Shown: in pieces, positions 1 through 8,128 of the stretch
Layout of the letters: every line of letters begins with the position of its first letter
How positions within the stretch are numbered: position 1 is the stretch's first letter
Assembly: GCA_038748065.1 (NCBI GenBank)
Contig: JBCDJG010000031.1
Coordinates: 1 to 55,344, forward strand
DNA from: JBCDJG01 sp038748065
GTDB lineage: Bacteria > Pseudomonadota > Gammaproteobacteria > Pseudomonadales > Halieaceae
DNA: 55,344 nucleotides
Direction of reading: 5' to 3'
Notes under the pieces: model-generated
Databases searched by the model: none
Told to the model about the DNA's origin: nothing
What the model saw: the letters and a program-made list of their open reading frames with translations, nothing else
Translations under genes and position numbers: made by a program

Positions 1-28
1 CAAGCGCTATTTTTTTAACAGGCACAAA

Positions 29-661
29 TCATTTTGGGATTCCCTCGCGCACACCCTCCAGCAGCACACCGATAATCGCACCGGATAATGCTTCTATGGA
101 GTTCTGCTTTGTAGTGCCAACCGTGATGACGCCATCCAACATCTGCATAGCCGCGCCGTGGAGAATGGCCCAGGTAGACAGGGCCTTGGGATAGCTGATG
201 GCCGTCTTCCGCGGGTCATAGCTGCCCTCGCCGTATAGCTCGACAGCGAGGCGAAAGGAAACCTCCCCCGCGCTGCTGTAGTCCGGGTGGGACCTCAACT
301 CCGCAATACCGGGGCTGAACATGAGTCGATACAAGCTCGGGTTGTCCGCGGCAAAACGCAGATACTCCAGCGCCAGCGTGCGAATCCGGTCTTCCGCGTT
401 ACCCGAGCCCGAGTAGGCAGCGCGCTCCATTTCGACAAGCTGCTCGTGCCCATCGGCGGCAACAGCGGCCAGCAGCGCATCGCGATTTTCGAAATGGTTG
501 TAGACGGCAGAGGGTGCCACACCCACCTCACGCGCTACGCGGCGCAAGCTGAGTGCCGTAAGCTCTTCTTCCTTGAGTATTTTTTCCGCGGCGTCCACCA
601 GCCGCTCCCTGACATTGCCCTTGTGGTAGCCCGGACGGGCAGCCGCTTTGTCTTGCTTCAC
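29..661 (-). CDS. TetR/AcrR family transcriptional regulator (WHG-type C-terminal domain)
   Basis: The 210-aa product has an N-terminal TetR helix-turn-helix (about residues 18-65, core LSLRRVAREVGVAPSAVYNHF) and an all-helical ligand domain containing WAILHGAAM, typical of the WHG subgroup. It starts at GTG in a GTGA overlap with the stop of the upstream transporter gene, so the two are translationally coupled. Two identical palindromes lie in the divergent promoter region at 2055-2175, the expected operator form for a TetR dimer. I infer that it represses both its own transporter operon and the racemase/lyase operon until an inducer binds. The inducer is unknown; an amino-acid-like compound is a guess from the neighbours. 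Confidence 0.93.
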   Translation of the reverse strand: MKQDKAAARPGYHKGNVRERLVDAAEKILKEEELTALSLRRVAREVGVAPSAVYNHFENRDALLAAVAADGHEQLVEMERAAYSGSGNAEDRIRTLALEYLRFAADNPSLYRLMFSPGIAELRSHPDYSSAGEVSFRLAVELYGEGSYDPRKTAISYPKALSTWAILHGAAMQMLDGVITVGTTKQNSIEALSGAIIGVLLEGVREGIPK

Positions 662-2010
662 CGTGTCGCCAATTGCTCCAGTCGCCTGCGGATTATCCCG
701 TGCCGGCGCGCATCAATAGGAAAGTTCCATAGTATCATCGCTGCGGCCACGCTCGTAACGGCGGGGATGATGATATAGGCCAGAATGAGCCCGAACAGGG
801 CCGTGCCGGAGTTCTCCCCCCCCAGCTCATATCCGAAGACAGCCAGCAGCGGGAAAGCGATGCCGGCGCCAATGCCCATGGTGGCCTTCTGCAGCAGGGT
901 TTGTATCGCGAAATAATTGCCCGTGTTGTTACTGCCCGATTTCAGCGTGCCGTAGTCCGCGATATCACCGAGCAGTGCCATAGGCGCTATATAGCTTGCC
1001 GCATTGATAAAAGCCGTGATCATCGCCAGCAGCATGGCAGGCCAGAATATTTCCGGGCCCGGCTCGAACAGCAAAACAACCGGCTGGATGAGCGAGTATA
1101 CGGCCCAGGAAAACGCCCAACAGCGGTGTTTCCCGAAGCGCGTCATCAGCCGCGCCCAGATCGGCATCGAGAAAGTCTGCACCACAAAGAAAGAGATCAT
1201 CAGCAGCGCAAACTTGTCGCCCAGTTGCAGGTAATCGCGCATGAACACGAAGATCACAGAGAGGAACATGCCCTGGCCAATACCCCAGGTCGCCTGAGCC
1301 GCCACAAAGCGCCATAGTGGGCGGTTGAACTTGAGGTCCGCGACCGTCTGCCTCAGCGGTTGCGGTGCCTGCTTCGCCAAATCGGTACCGCGCGGCACAA
1401 AGGCTATTGCCAGAAACGCGCCGAGCGGCATGATCACAATAAAAACCCAGGCAATGCCGTTGATCGCCGGCGGACCAATGTCTGAGCTTCCCGTGAAGGG
1501 CGCCAGGACTAGTGGCAGCACCCAGAACAGGATACTGCCAACCACCGTCAGCACTGAGTAGTAGGTGGATATCCGGGCACGATCGTTGTAATCCACCGCC
1601 AGTTCGCTACCCCACGCGAGGTGGGAAATACTGAAGATGGTGAAACCCAGATAGACGGCGCAGGACCAGAACGCATAGTAGAAGTTGCCGGCATCCGCAG
1701 GTGGCCTGAACAGCTGGAAAATTGCTACTGAGGAAACGATCGCACCGACCACCAGCCAGGGCTTGCGCCGCCCCCAACGGGTCTCGGTGCGGTCAGACAG
1801 ATAGCCAACAACCGGATCTGTGGCGGCGTCAAACCACCACCTCAGCAGGTTAACGAGTCCAATGCCCGTCAGGGTTGCCGCGGTGTGCTCAACATAAAAG
1901 GTGGGCAGCACCATGGCCGAAGGCAGGTTGATAAAGGCAATGGCCATGCCCGGGATGGCATACAGCAAGACCTGCGGATGACTGGCGCGTTCCTGCACCG
2001 ATGTCGACAT
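658..2010 (-). CDS. MFS transporter of the glycoside-pentoside-hexuronide (GPH) cation symporter type
   Basis: This is a polytopic inner-membrane protein of 450 aa with about 12 hydrophobic segments. The stretch FDAATDPVVGYLSDRTETRW followed by GRRKPW is the cytoplasmic-loop signature of GPH symporters. The reading frame is open back to 2082, but I place the start at 2010 because GAGGAAG sits 3-9 bases upstream of that ATG. The longer form would also translate the operator palindrome. It forms an operon with the downstream tetR gene. The substrate cannot be read from sequence. Most GPH members carry sugars, but the regulon partners (racemase and PLP lyase) point to an amino-acid-like or sulfonate substrate. 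Confidence 0.88.
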   Translation of the reverse strand: MSTSVQERASHPQVLLYAIPGMAIAFINLPSAMVLPTFYVEHTAATLTGIGLVNLLRWWFDAATDPVVGYLSDRTETRWGRRKPWLVVGAIVSSVAIFQLFRPPADAGNFYYAFWSCAVYLGFTIFSISHLAWGSELAVDYNDRARISTYYSVLTVVGSILFWVLPLVLAPFTGSSDIGPPAINGIAWVFIVIMPLGAFLAIAFVPRGTDLAKQAPQPLRQTVADLKFNRPLWRFVAAQATWGIGQGMFLSVIFVFMRDYLQLGDKFALLMISFFVVQTFSMPIWARLMTRFGKHRCWAFSWAVYSLIQPVVLLFEPGPEIFWPAMLLAMITAFINAASYIAPMALLGDIADYGTLKSGSNNTGNYFAIQTLLQKATMGIGAGIAFPLLAVFGYELGGENSGTALFGLILAYIIIPAVTSVAAAMILWNFPIDARRHGIIRRRLEQLATR

Positions 2011-2054
2011 CACTTCCTCGCCTGGTACTTGGTGAACACGAGTCGCTACCCTGA

Positions 2055-2075
2055 AATATGAACAGCGTTCATATT
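2055..2075. promoter_or_regulatory. TetR operator copy 1 (transporter side)
   Basis: This is a perfect inverted repeat, AATATGAAC-N3-GTTCATATT, with AGC as spacer. It overlaps the presumed -10 of the leftward transporter promoter. The same 9-bp arms occur once more at 2148-2168. Assignment to the adjacent TetR protein is inference from symmetry, repetition and position. Confidence 0.8.
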
Positions 2076-2099
2076 GATCCAAGAGTAAGGGGCCGTCAA
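2071..2099 (-). promoter_or_regulatory. Candidate sigma-70 promoter for transporter-tetR operon
   Basis: On the minus strand TTGACG (2099-2094) is separated by 17 bp from CAATAT (2076-2071). The -35 is good and the -10 weak. The -10 falls on the edge of the palindrome at 2055-2075, so a bound repressor would occlude it. Confidence 0.4.
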
Positions 2100-2122
2100 G
2101 CAGGGCTAAACTGCCTGGGAGC

Positions 2123-2152
2123 TTGCCTGATCTCCAGAGACTCAGCTAATAT
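2123..2152 (+). promoter_or_regulatory. Candidate sigma-70 promoter for racemase-lyase operon
   Basis: TTGCCT (2123-2128) and TAATAT (2147-2152) are separated by 18 bp. The -10 lies inside the left arm of the 35-bp palindrome, so repression by steric block is expected. The predicted transcript would start about 24 bases before the ATG. Confidence 0.4.
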
Positions 2153-2175
2153 GAACGGTGTTCATATTAGCTGAG
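2141..2175. promoter_or_regulatory. TetR operator copy 2, inside a perfect 35-bp palindrome
   Basis: The core AATATGAAC-N3-GTTCATATT (2148-2168, spacer GGT) is extended by CTCAGCT/AGCTGAG to give two perfect 16-bp arms. It covers the candidate -10 and runs to 7 bases before the racemase ATG; its terminal GAG adds to a short GAGG Shine-Dalgarno at 2172-2175. Repression could therefore act on transcription, and the transcript could fold over its own ribosome site. Confidence 0.82.
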
Positions 2176-2182
2176 GCCAGCC

Positions 2183-2914
2183 ATGGGCAGTACAGCACAG
2201 GATCAGCACTCAATCTTGCTACCCGGCGTTCTCGGGGGGCTCGGGCCTGCCGCCACGGTCGATTTTTTGACGCGCGTTATCGAGGCAACCGATGCCGCGA
2301 CCGACCAGGACCACCTCCCCCTGCTGGTCGATCACAACCCCCGCGTGCCCAACCGCCACGCGGCGATCGCGGGACATGGCCCCAGCGCTGCGCCCGCACT
2401 GATCGCCATGGCTCGTAGACTCGAGCGCGCGGGCGCGGATTTTCTAGTCATGCCCTGCAATACCGCGCACGCCTTCGCGCCGGATATCAGCGCAGCTATC
2501 ACCATACCACTGATCAACATGATCGAGCTCGTAGCATCGACGGTACCAGGCGGCAGTCGCGTTGGGGTAATGGCGGCAGAAGGCTGCCTGCAGTCCCAGC
2601 TCTACCAGCGGGCACTCGCCAGATACGGCTGCAGCGCACTGACCTGGAACAGTAGCGAGCTCGACCATTTCATGGCACTAGTGTATCGCATCAAGGCGGG
2701 CGATCGGGCTGAGAGTATCCGTCATGATCTTCGCGATTTGGCGGAAAGCCTGCTCAGCGCAGGGGCCGAGGTATTGATCGCTGGCTGCACCGAAATTCCC
2801 CTGTTCCTGTCACAGGAGCGCGACCAGCTACCCCTACTGTCATCTACTGACCTGCTCGTCAGCCAGACCATCGCCCTGGCGCGAGGCTTACTCCCACTGG
2901 AATCCCGAACATGA
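2183..2914 (+). CDS. Aspartate/glutamate racemase family protein
   Basis: The 243-aa cytosolic enzyme has the family fold markers: a GVLGGLGPAATVDF N-terminus, the first catalytic cysteine in MPCNTAHAF (Cys92) and the second in AGCTEIPLF (Cys202). The family is PLP-independent and uses two cysteines as acid/base pair. The substrate may be Asp, Glu or, as in broad-specificity members, other amino acids. The next gene starts inside its stop codon (ATGA), so the two are coupled. I infer that it interconverts D and L forms to feed the downstream lyase or to dispose of its substrate. Confidence 0.92.
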   Translation: MGSTAQDQHSILLPGVLGGLGPAATVDFLTRVIEATDAATDQDHLPLLVDHNPRVPNRHAAIAGHGPSAAPALIAMARRLERAGADFLVMPCNTAHAFAPDISAAITIPLINMIELVASTVPGGSRVGVMAAEGCLQSQLYQRALARYGCSALTWNSSELDHFMALVYRIKAGDRAESIRHDLRDLAESLLSAGAEVLIAGCTEIPLFLSQERDQLPLLSSTDLLVSQTIALARGLLPLESRT

Positions 2915-3927
2915 ATCTTTCGAACTTTCCCCGCGTACGACTTGCTCACCTGCCAACGCCACTGGAGTTTCTGCCCCGTTTATCGGCCGAACTCGGTGGA
3001 CCGAAAATCTACGTTAAACGCGACGACTGCACCGGGCTCGCCAGCGGCGGCAACAAAACACGCAAGCTCGAATTCCTGATGGCCGAGGCACTCGCGATGC
3101 AGGCCGACACGGTCATCACCCAGGGCGCCGTGCAGTCCAACCACGCGCGCCAGACCGCCGCGGCCGCTGCCCAGCTCGGCCTCAGCTGTGAGCTGTTGTT
3201 CGAAAACCGCATCGCCAATCCAGAACCCGATTACCTGAATTCCGGCAATGTCTTGCTCGACCGGCTGTACGGCGCCCGCCTCAGCCACTTTCCCGGCGGG
3301 GCTGATATGAACGCCGCACTCGAAGACCGTGCCGAGTCGCTGCGCCAGGCAGGCCGCACGCCCTACGTCATCCCGGGCGGGGGCTCCAACCCGGTCGGGG
3401 CCCTGGGTTACGCCAATTGCGCCTTCGAACTGCTGCAGCAGATCAACCACATGCAACTCCCTGTTGATCGCATTATTCACGCAACGGGGAGCGCCGGCAC
3501 GCAGGCCGGCTTGGTGGCAGGCTTCAAGGCGATGAACGCTGCACTGCCGGTGCTGGGCATCGGTGTGAATGCTCCACAGTCTGTTCAGGAAGAGCGCGTC
3601 TTCAAGCTGGCATCAGCGACCGCCGAGCTGATCGGGGCGGCCGGCTGTGTGACGCGTTCCGACGTGGTGGCCAACTGCGACTACGTCGGCGAGGGCTACG
3701 GCATCGCCACCGATGGCATGGTGGAAGCCCTGCATCTTACCGCCAGGCTCGAAGGCTTACTCTTCGACCCGGTTTACAGCGGCAAAGGGCTCGCGGGCAT
3801 GATCGATCTCATACGACGTGGAGAAATAGGGCCGGATGAAACCGTGGTCTTTATTCACACTGGTGGCTCCGTCGCCCTGTTTGGCTACAGCGAACACCTG
3901 GACTTGCCTGAACAGGGTACGGCTTAG
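2911..3927 (+). CDS. D-cysteine desulfhydrase / L-cysteate sulfo-lyase / ACC deaminase family PLP enzyme
   Basis: This 338-aa fold-type II PLP enzyme has the Schiff-base lysine in ASGGNKTRKLEF (Lys49), a phosphate-binding loop near ATGSAGTQAG and the conserved YSGKGLAGM. The family contains D-cysteine desulfhydrase (pyruvate, H2S, ammonia), L-cysteate sulfo-lyase (pyruvate, sulfite, ammonia) and ACC deaminase. Sequence alone does not let me choose. Pairing with a racemase and a transporter under a TetR repressor suggests catabolism of D-cysteine, cysteate or a related D-amino acid. Its stop codon overlaps that of the convergent desaturase gene. Confidence 0.88.
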   Translation: MNLSNFPRVRLAHLPTPLEFLPRLSAELGGPKIYVKRDDCTGLASGGNKTRKLEFLMAEALAMQADTVITQGAVQSNHARQTAAAAAQLGLSCELLFENRIANPEPDYLNSGNVLLDRLYGARLSHFPGGADMNAALEDRAESLRQAGRTPYVIPGGGSNPVGALGYANCAFELLQQINHMQLPVDRIIHATGSAGTQAGLVAGFKAMNAALPVLGIGVNAPQSVQEERVFKLASATAELIGAAGCVTRSDVVANCDYVGEGYGIATDGMVEALHLTARLEGLLFDPVYSGKGLAGMIDLIRRGEIGPDETVVFIHTGGSVALFGYSEHLDLPEQGTA

Positions 3928-4826
3928 CCACCAGGTGGCGGCAGGCTCGCCTTCTGTAGCGCAACCGTCTTGTGCTCGCCGGTGTGCGACCAGCCGGGCG
4001 GCATGAAGAGGTAACCAAAGCGGCTAGGCCAATCGGGTGCTCGTCTGAGATCCATCCAAAGCGAGCGAAACTCGCCGAACTGCACGTCCCACCAGCTTTC
4101 CGGATTCACCTCCCGGGTGATGCCATAGTCCACTGCTACGGTGTCGTTCATGGGTTGTAAGGTGCCCAGCAGCCAATCCCAGAACAGCGTAATCGAGGTG
4201 TAGTTGGTATCCATGTACAACACATTCTTGGCATGGTGCACTCGGTGCCAGCGCGGTGTTTGCAGGACATACTCCAGCGGGCCATACCGCCAGGGCACCA
4301 TCTTCGGGCTGATGTGCAAGAACTTACCCCACACGCCGTCGATCATACTGATCACCACCACCATCTCCACCGGGACTCCGCACAGGGCAGTCATAAAGCC
4401 GAGGAAGAAGCCCAGATAGGGCAGCTCCAGGATATGGCGACCCAGTCCGATCAGCGAGGTCAGGGTATCCGGCGCGTGGTGGGGTGAATGAATGCACCAC
4501 AGTAGCCGCACCTTGTGGCCCAGCCAGTGCTGCAGCCAGTACCAAAATTCAAAGATCAGTAAGGCCAGGGGCCAGATGTACCAGTCGTTGCCCAGATTCA
4601 GCAGTGCCAACTGGCTACCCAATACGGCAAAGGCCAGCGTGCTGAAGGTGGGTAGCAGTAGCTCAAGTAATCCCACAAACACGGCGTTCTTGAGGGGCTG
4701 CCCGTAGGCGTGCGTAAAGGATTCCTGCCGGCTGATCACCGTCAGGTACAGCAGTTCCAGCAGAGAAACACCCAGTGACACCAGGAAAATTGTGCCGGAG
4801 AGTTGGATAAGTGCTTCGAGTTCCAT
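3924..4826 (-). CDS. Sterol desaturase / fatty acid hydroxylase superfamily membrane protein
   Basis: This 300-aa integral membrane protein has about four to six hydrophobic segments. It carries the three histidine boxes that bind the di-iron centre: H100-x3-H104 (QHWLGHK), H113-x2-H116-H117 (HSPHHAPD) and H194-x2-H197-H198 (HRVHHAKN). Family members hydroxylate or desaturate lipids such as fatty acids, sterols or carotenoids using O2 and an electron donor. The substrate is unknown here. The histidine set is complete, so activity is likely. The neighbouring genes do not form an obvious pathway with it. Confidence 0.9.
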   Translation of the reverse strand: MELEALIQLSGTIFLVSLGVSLLELLYLTVISRQESFTHAYGQPLKNAVFVGLLELLLPTFSTLAFAVLGSQLALLNLGNDWYIWPLALLIFEFWYWLQHWLGHKVRLLWCIHSPHHAPDTLTSLIGLGRHILELPYLGFFLGFMTALCGVPVEMVVVISMIDGVWGKFLHISPKMVPWRYGPLEYVLQTPRWHRVHHAKNVLYMDTNYTSITLFWDWLLGTLQPMNDTVAVDYGITREVNPESWWDVQFGEFRSLWMDLRRAPDWPSRFGYLFMPPGWSHTGEHKTVALQKASLPPPGG

Positions 4827-4869
4827 GGTTACGGTGGCGAGGTACTGTGGCGAGATTCAGGGCCCGCGA

Positions 4870-5901
4870 TCAGCGGCTGCGCAGGTGATCGCGGTACTGG
4901 CGCTTGGCCAGTTCCTGCATGTCTTCGACCTGGTCGCTCTCATCCATGATCTCGCGTCCCAGCAGGGTCTCGATGGCGTCCTCGAGCGTGACGATGCCGG
5001 CTGTCTGGCCGTATTCGTCAACGACGATAAACAGGTGCTCACGTCGCTTGATAAACTGATCCATCAACAGCAAGACGGGCAGCTCTTCCGAAACCTGGTT
5101 GACCGGGTGCAGGAAGTCAGCGAGCTTTTTGCCCTCGGCGTCGTCTTTATGAGCGGCCTCGATGATCTGCGGCCGGAATACCATGCCCTGCACCCAATCC
5201 AGATCACCGCTGTAGACCGGCACACGGGAGAAGGGGGAGGCGCTGATTTGTTCGCGCGCCTCGCTCAGGCTCAATGCACTGTCGAGGGCAAAAACGACCT
5301 TACGCGGCGTCAGTATCTCGCCGGTGCGGGTGCCACGCATGCGCATGATGTTCTCCACCAGCTCGCTTTCCTGAGAGCCAAGAGCACCATGCCGCGCACC
5401 GAGTTTGATCATGGCCGCCAGTTCCTCCCGGCTGACGTTGCTGGCATCTCCCTGGGAAAACAGGCTGGTGATTCTTGCCGACAGCCACACCAGCGGAAAG
5501 AGCAGCTTGACCATGACCCTGATGATGTAAGCGGCCGGGATCGCGAGCTGCTTCCACAGGCGCGCGCCGAGAGTCTTGGGAATAATCTCCGAGAGATAAA
5601 GGATGGCGAGCGTCAGCAGCACCGCGACCAGCGTCTCGTAGCGCGGCCCGAAGATCTGCAGGGCCTGGGCCCCGACACCCGCTGCACCCATGGTGTGGGC
5701 AAAGGTGTTCAGGATAAGAATCGCCGAGATCGACTGCTCCAGGTCGTCCTTGACCTGCTTCACCACCTTACCGCGCCGGGGATACTGCTCCAGCGTGGAT
5801 TCGACGTGCCCGGGCGTTATCGAAAGCAGCACCGCCTCGAGGATTGAGCACAGGAAGGAAACGCCAATGGCGATCGCCAGGTAGATGATCAGCAGGGTCA
5901 T
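4870..5901 (-). CDS. CNNM (DUF21) and CBS-domain membrane protein, CorB/YfjD-like
   Basis: The product is 343 aa. Residues 1 to about 160 form the DUF21/CNNM transmembrane domain with three or four helices, including SEIIPKTLGARLW. A linker (MRGTRTGEILTPRKVV) follows, then a CBS pair (about 190-310) ending in VDEYGQTAGIVTLEDAIETL. The C-terminal CorC/HlyC domain of full-length members is missing, since the protein stops about 30 residues after the CBS pair. The family is linked to magnesium homeostasis. The short form is seen elsewhere and is not evidence of truncation by itself. Confidence 0.88.
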   Translation of the reverse strand: MTLLIIYLAIAIGVSFLCSILEAVLLSITPGHVESTLEQYPRRGKVVKQVKDDLEQSISAILILNTFAHTMGAAGVGAQALQIFGPRYETLVAVLLTLAILYLSEIIPKTLGARLWKQLAIPAAYIIRVMVKLLFPLVWLSARITSLFSQGDASNVSREELAAMIKLGARHGALGSQESELVENIMRMRGTRTGEILTPRKVVFALDSALSLSEAREQISASPFSRVPVYSGDLDWVQGMVFRPQIIEAAHKDDAEGKKLADFLHPVNQVSEELPVLLLMDQFIKRREHLFIVVDEYGQTAGIVTLEDAIETLLGREIMDESDQVEDMQELAKRQYRDHLRSR

Positions 5902-5947
5902 GCGCGCACAGTATCACGTTGCCTCGCTGGCCCATAGGGCACACCCG

Positions 5948-8104
5948 CTAGGCGAAAACCCTCCCCGCCTCGGCCATTTCGCGCAGCAGAGCCGGCGGCT
6001 CGAATACGGCGCCGTAAAGCGCAGCCAGCTCCTCGGCGCGCTGCAGGAAGGCCTGCGCGCCGTAGGCGTTGACACACTGAAACACGCCCCCGGTATGTGG
6101 CGGAAACCCGATGCCCATGATGGAGCCGATGTTGCCGTCGCCCACGCTCGTCATCACGCCCTCTTCCATGATTCGGATCGCCTCGAGTACCTGGCTGAAC
6201 AGCAAGCGGTCCTTCACGTCCGCGTAGGGCACGTCCTTGTAACCGTCCGGCGCAAACAACGCTTTCAAGCCCGGCCATGTCGCTATTTTCTTGCTGTTGT
6301 CGTCGTAGTCATAGAAGCCGCCTCCGGCCTGCTGGCCTTTACGCCCGGCTTCCTCGTACATGCGGCGAATGACCTGCCACTGCGGGCCGTCCTCCGGCTG
6401 CTCGCCGCGCGCCTGTGCATCTGCGCGCTGCTGTGTTGCGGCATGGTAGGCGGTTTCAATGGAGATATTGTCCAGGGTTTCCAGCGGGCCCATCGGTGAG
6501 CCATTAAATGCGGCGGCGTTCTCGATCAGCGCCGGGTTCACGCCTTCCGCCAGCATGATCTGGCCCTGGGTAATGGTCTTCCCGATCACCCGGGTGGTGA
6601 AGAACCCGGGCGAGTCCTTGACCACGATAGGCTTTTTGCCGAGCTGCTGGGCAAGGTCGAAGGCCCGGGCCAGCGCCGCGTCCGATGTTTTTTCACCGGT
6701 GATGATTTCCACCAGTGGCATGCGCTCTGCCGGAGAGAAAAAGTGCATGCCGATGAAGTTCTCGGGCCGCACCGAGGCCTCGGCCAGCTCGGTAATCGGC
6801 AGGGCGGAGGTGTTGGTGGCAAACACGGCCGAGCTTGCCAGCACCTCCTCGGTTTCTTTCGTCACGGCCGCCTTGACGCCGCGATCCTCGAACACGGCCT
6901 CAATCACCAGGTCGCAATCGGCGAGGTCGGCGGCGTTCTCCGTCGGCTGGATGCGAGCGAGAATCTCTTCGGCCTGGGCCTCATCGATGCGGCGGCTTTT
7001 CTCGCATGCGGTGGCTGCGTACTGCTTGCCCTTCTCCGCGTTTGCCTGGCTCAGGTCCTTCAGCACGACATCGATACCGACCTTCGCGGCATTGAACGCA
7101 ATGCCCGCACCCATCACGCCGGCACCGAGAATACCCAGCTTGCGAACGGCAATCTTGTCGATACCCTCTGGCCGGGACGCGCCTGCATCGAGCTCGTTCA
7201 TCTGCACGAAGAAGGTCGTCATCATGTTGCGCGCCACCTGATCAAGCAGCAGACGCTGGAAGTAGCGCGCCTCGATCATCTGCGCGGTGTCATAGTCAAC
7301 CCGCGCCGAATCAATAACCGCTGCCATGATGACCTGCTGCGCCGGCATGTTGCCCTTGGTTTGCACCATCACATTCACCGGGCCGAAGTAGGTCAGGCCC
7401 TGGGTGGCATCGTCGCCGGGCACACCGCCCGGGATGCTGTAGTCAGGCGCCTCCCAGAGCTGCCGTGCGTCAGGGTTGGCCAGGATCCAGGCTTTCGCCT
7501 GCGCCGCCATCTCGTCCTCATCGCTGGCCAGCGCGTGCAGCAGGCCTTTGTCCAGGGCGCGCTGGGCATCCAGCTGCTTGCCCTGGGAGATCAGGCCGAG
7601 CGCTTCCTGCATACCGAGCAACCGCACCATGCGCACCACGCCACCGGCACCGGGCATCAGCCCGAGCATCGCCTCCGGCAAACCTACCTTGACGGCCTTA
7701 TCGTCGAGCGCCACCCGGTAGTGGCAGGCCAGCGCGATCTCGTATCCACCGCCCAGCGCCGGGCCATTAATGCCCACGGCGATGGGCACGCCCAGTCGCT
7801 CAAGGCGAGCCAGCGGCTCCTTGGCCTCCAGGATGCCGTCGAGCATCCGCTTGCGCTCGGCCTCATCGGGGTTGAGGTCCATCTCCAGCATCATGGTGAT
7901 ATCACCACCGGCAAAAAACTGGCCGGGTTTGCCTGAGCGAATGTAGACACCCTTGATGTCGTCCTTCAACGCCTCGAGTTCGTCGAGTGCTCGCGGCATC
8001 GCTTCGGCGTACTCATCGCCCATCACGTTAACCGCCTTACCGGGCTGGTCAAAAATCAGTTCGACGATGCCGTCGGCGTCTTTTTTCAGTGTGATATAGC
8101 TCAT
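5948..8104 (-). CDS. Fatty acid oxidation multifunctional protein: enoyl-CoA hydratase / 3-hydroxyacyl-CoA dehydrogenase (FadJ-like)
   Basis: The 718-aa product joins an enoyl-CoA hydratase domain (about 1-190) to a 3-hydroxyacyl-CoA dehydrogenase. Both hydratase glutamates are present (Glu122 in LGGGYEIAL and Glu144 in LPEAMLG, before PGAGG). The dehydrogenase Rossmann motif is GAGVMG (327-332) and its catalytic histidine is in IGMHFFSP. It catalyses steps two and three of beta-oxidation in the cytosol. It lies 24 bp downstream of the thiolase gene, with GGAG ahead of its ATG, so the two form a fadI-fadJ-like operon. An acyl-CoA dehydrogenase and ligase are not in the window. Confidence 0.95.
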   Translation of the reverse strand: MSYITLKKDADGIVELIFDQPGKAVNVMGDEYAEAMPRALDELEALKDDIKGVYIRSGKPGQFFAGGDITMMLEMDLNPDEAERKRMLDGILEAKEPLARLERLGVPIAVGINGPALGGGYEIALACHYRVALDDKAVKVGLPEAMLGLMPGAGGVVRMVRLLGMQEALGLISQGKQLDAQRALDKGLLHALASDEDEMAAQAKAWILANPDARQLWEAPDYSIPGGVPGDDATQGLTYFGPVNVMVQTKGNMPAQQVIMAAVIDSARVDYDTAQMIEARYFQRLLLDQVARNMMTTFFVQMNELDAGASRPEGIDKIAVRKLGILGAGVMGAGIAFNAAKVGIDVVLKDLSQANAEKGKQYAATACEKSRRIDEAQAEEILARIQPTENAADLADCDLVIEAVFEDRGVKAAVTKETEEVLASSAVFATNTSALPITELAEASVRPENFIGMHFFSPAERMPLVEIITGEKTSDAALARAFDLAQQLGKKPIVVKDSPGFFTTRVIGKTITQGQIMLAEGVNPALIENAAAFNGSPMGPLETLDNISIETAYHAATQQRADAQARGEQPEDGPQWQVIRRMYEEAGRKGQQAGGGFYDYDDNSKKIATWPGLKALFAPDGYKDVPYADVKDRLLFSQVLEAIRIMEEGVMTSVGDGNIGSIMGIGFPPHTGGVFQCVNAYGAQAFLQRAEELAALYGAVFEPPALLREMAEAGRVFA

Positions 8105-8128
8105 CCCTGCGTCTCCTTTCCGCCCGGC

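Noticed and set aside
2011..2082. N-terminal extension of the transporter to 2082
   Set aside because: It would translate through the operator palindrome and lacks a ribosome site, whereas GAGGAAG precedes the ATG at 2010.
4792..5847. 351-codon plus-strand frame opposite the CNNM/CBS gene
   Set aside because: No recognisable domain and no ribosome site; the minus strand encodes a clear DUF21-CBS protein.
6459..7936. Long open frames on the plus strand opposite the FadJ-like gene (260 and 397 codons)
   Set aside because: They are antisense to a gene with complete domain signatures. Their translations are low-complexity (His/Gly/Arg/Ser-rich) with no motifs, as is typical of GC-rich shadow frames.
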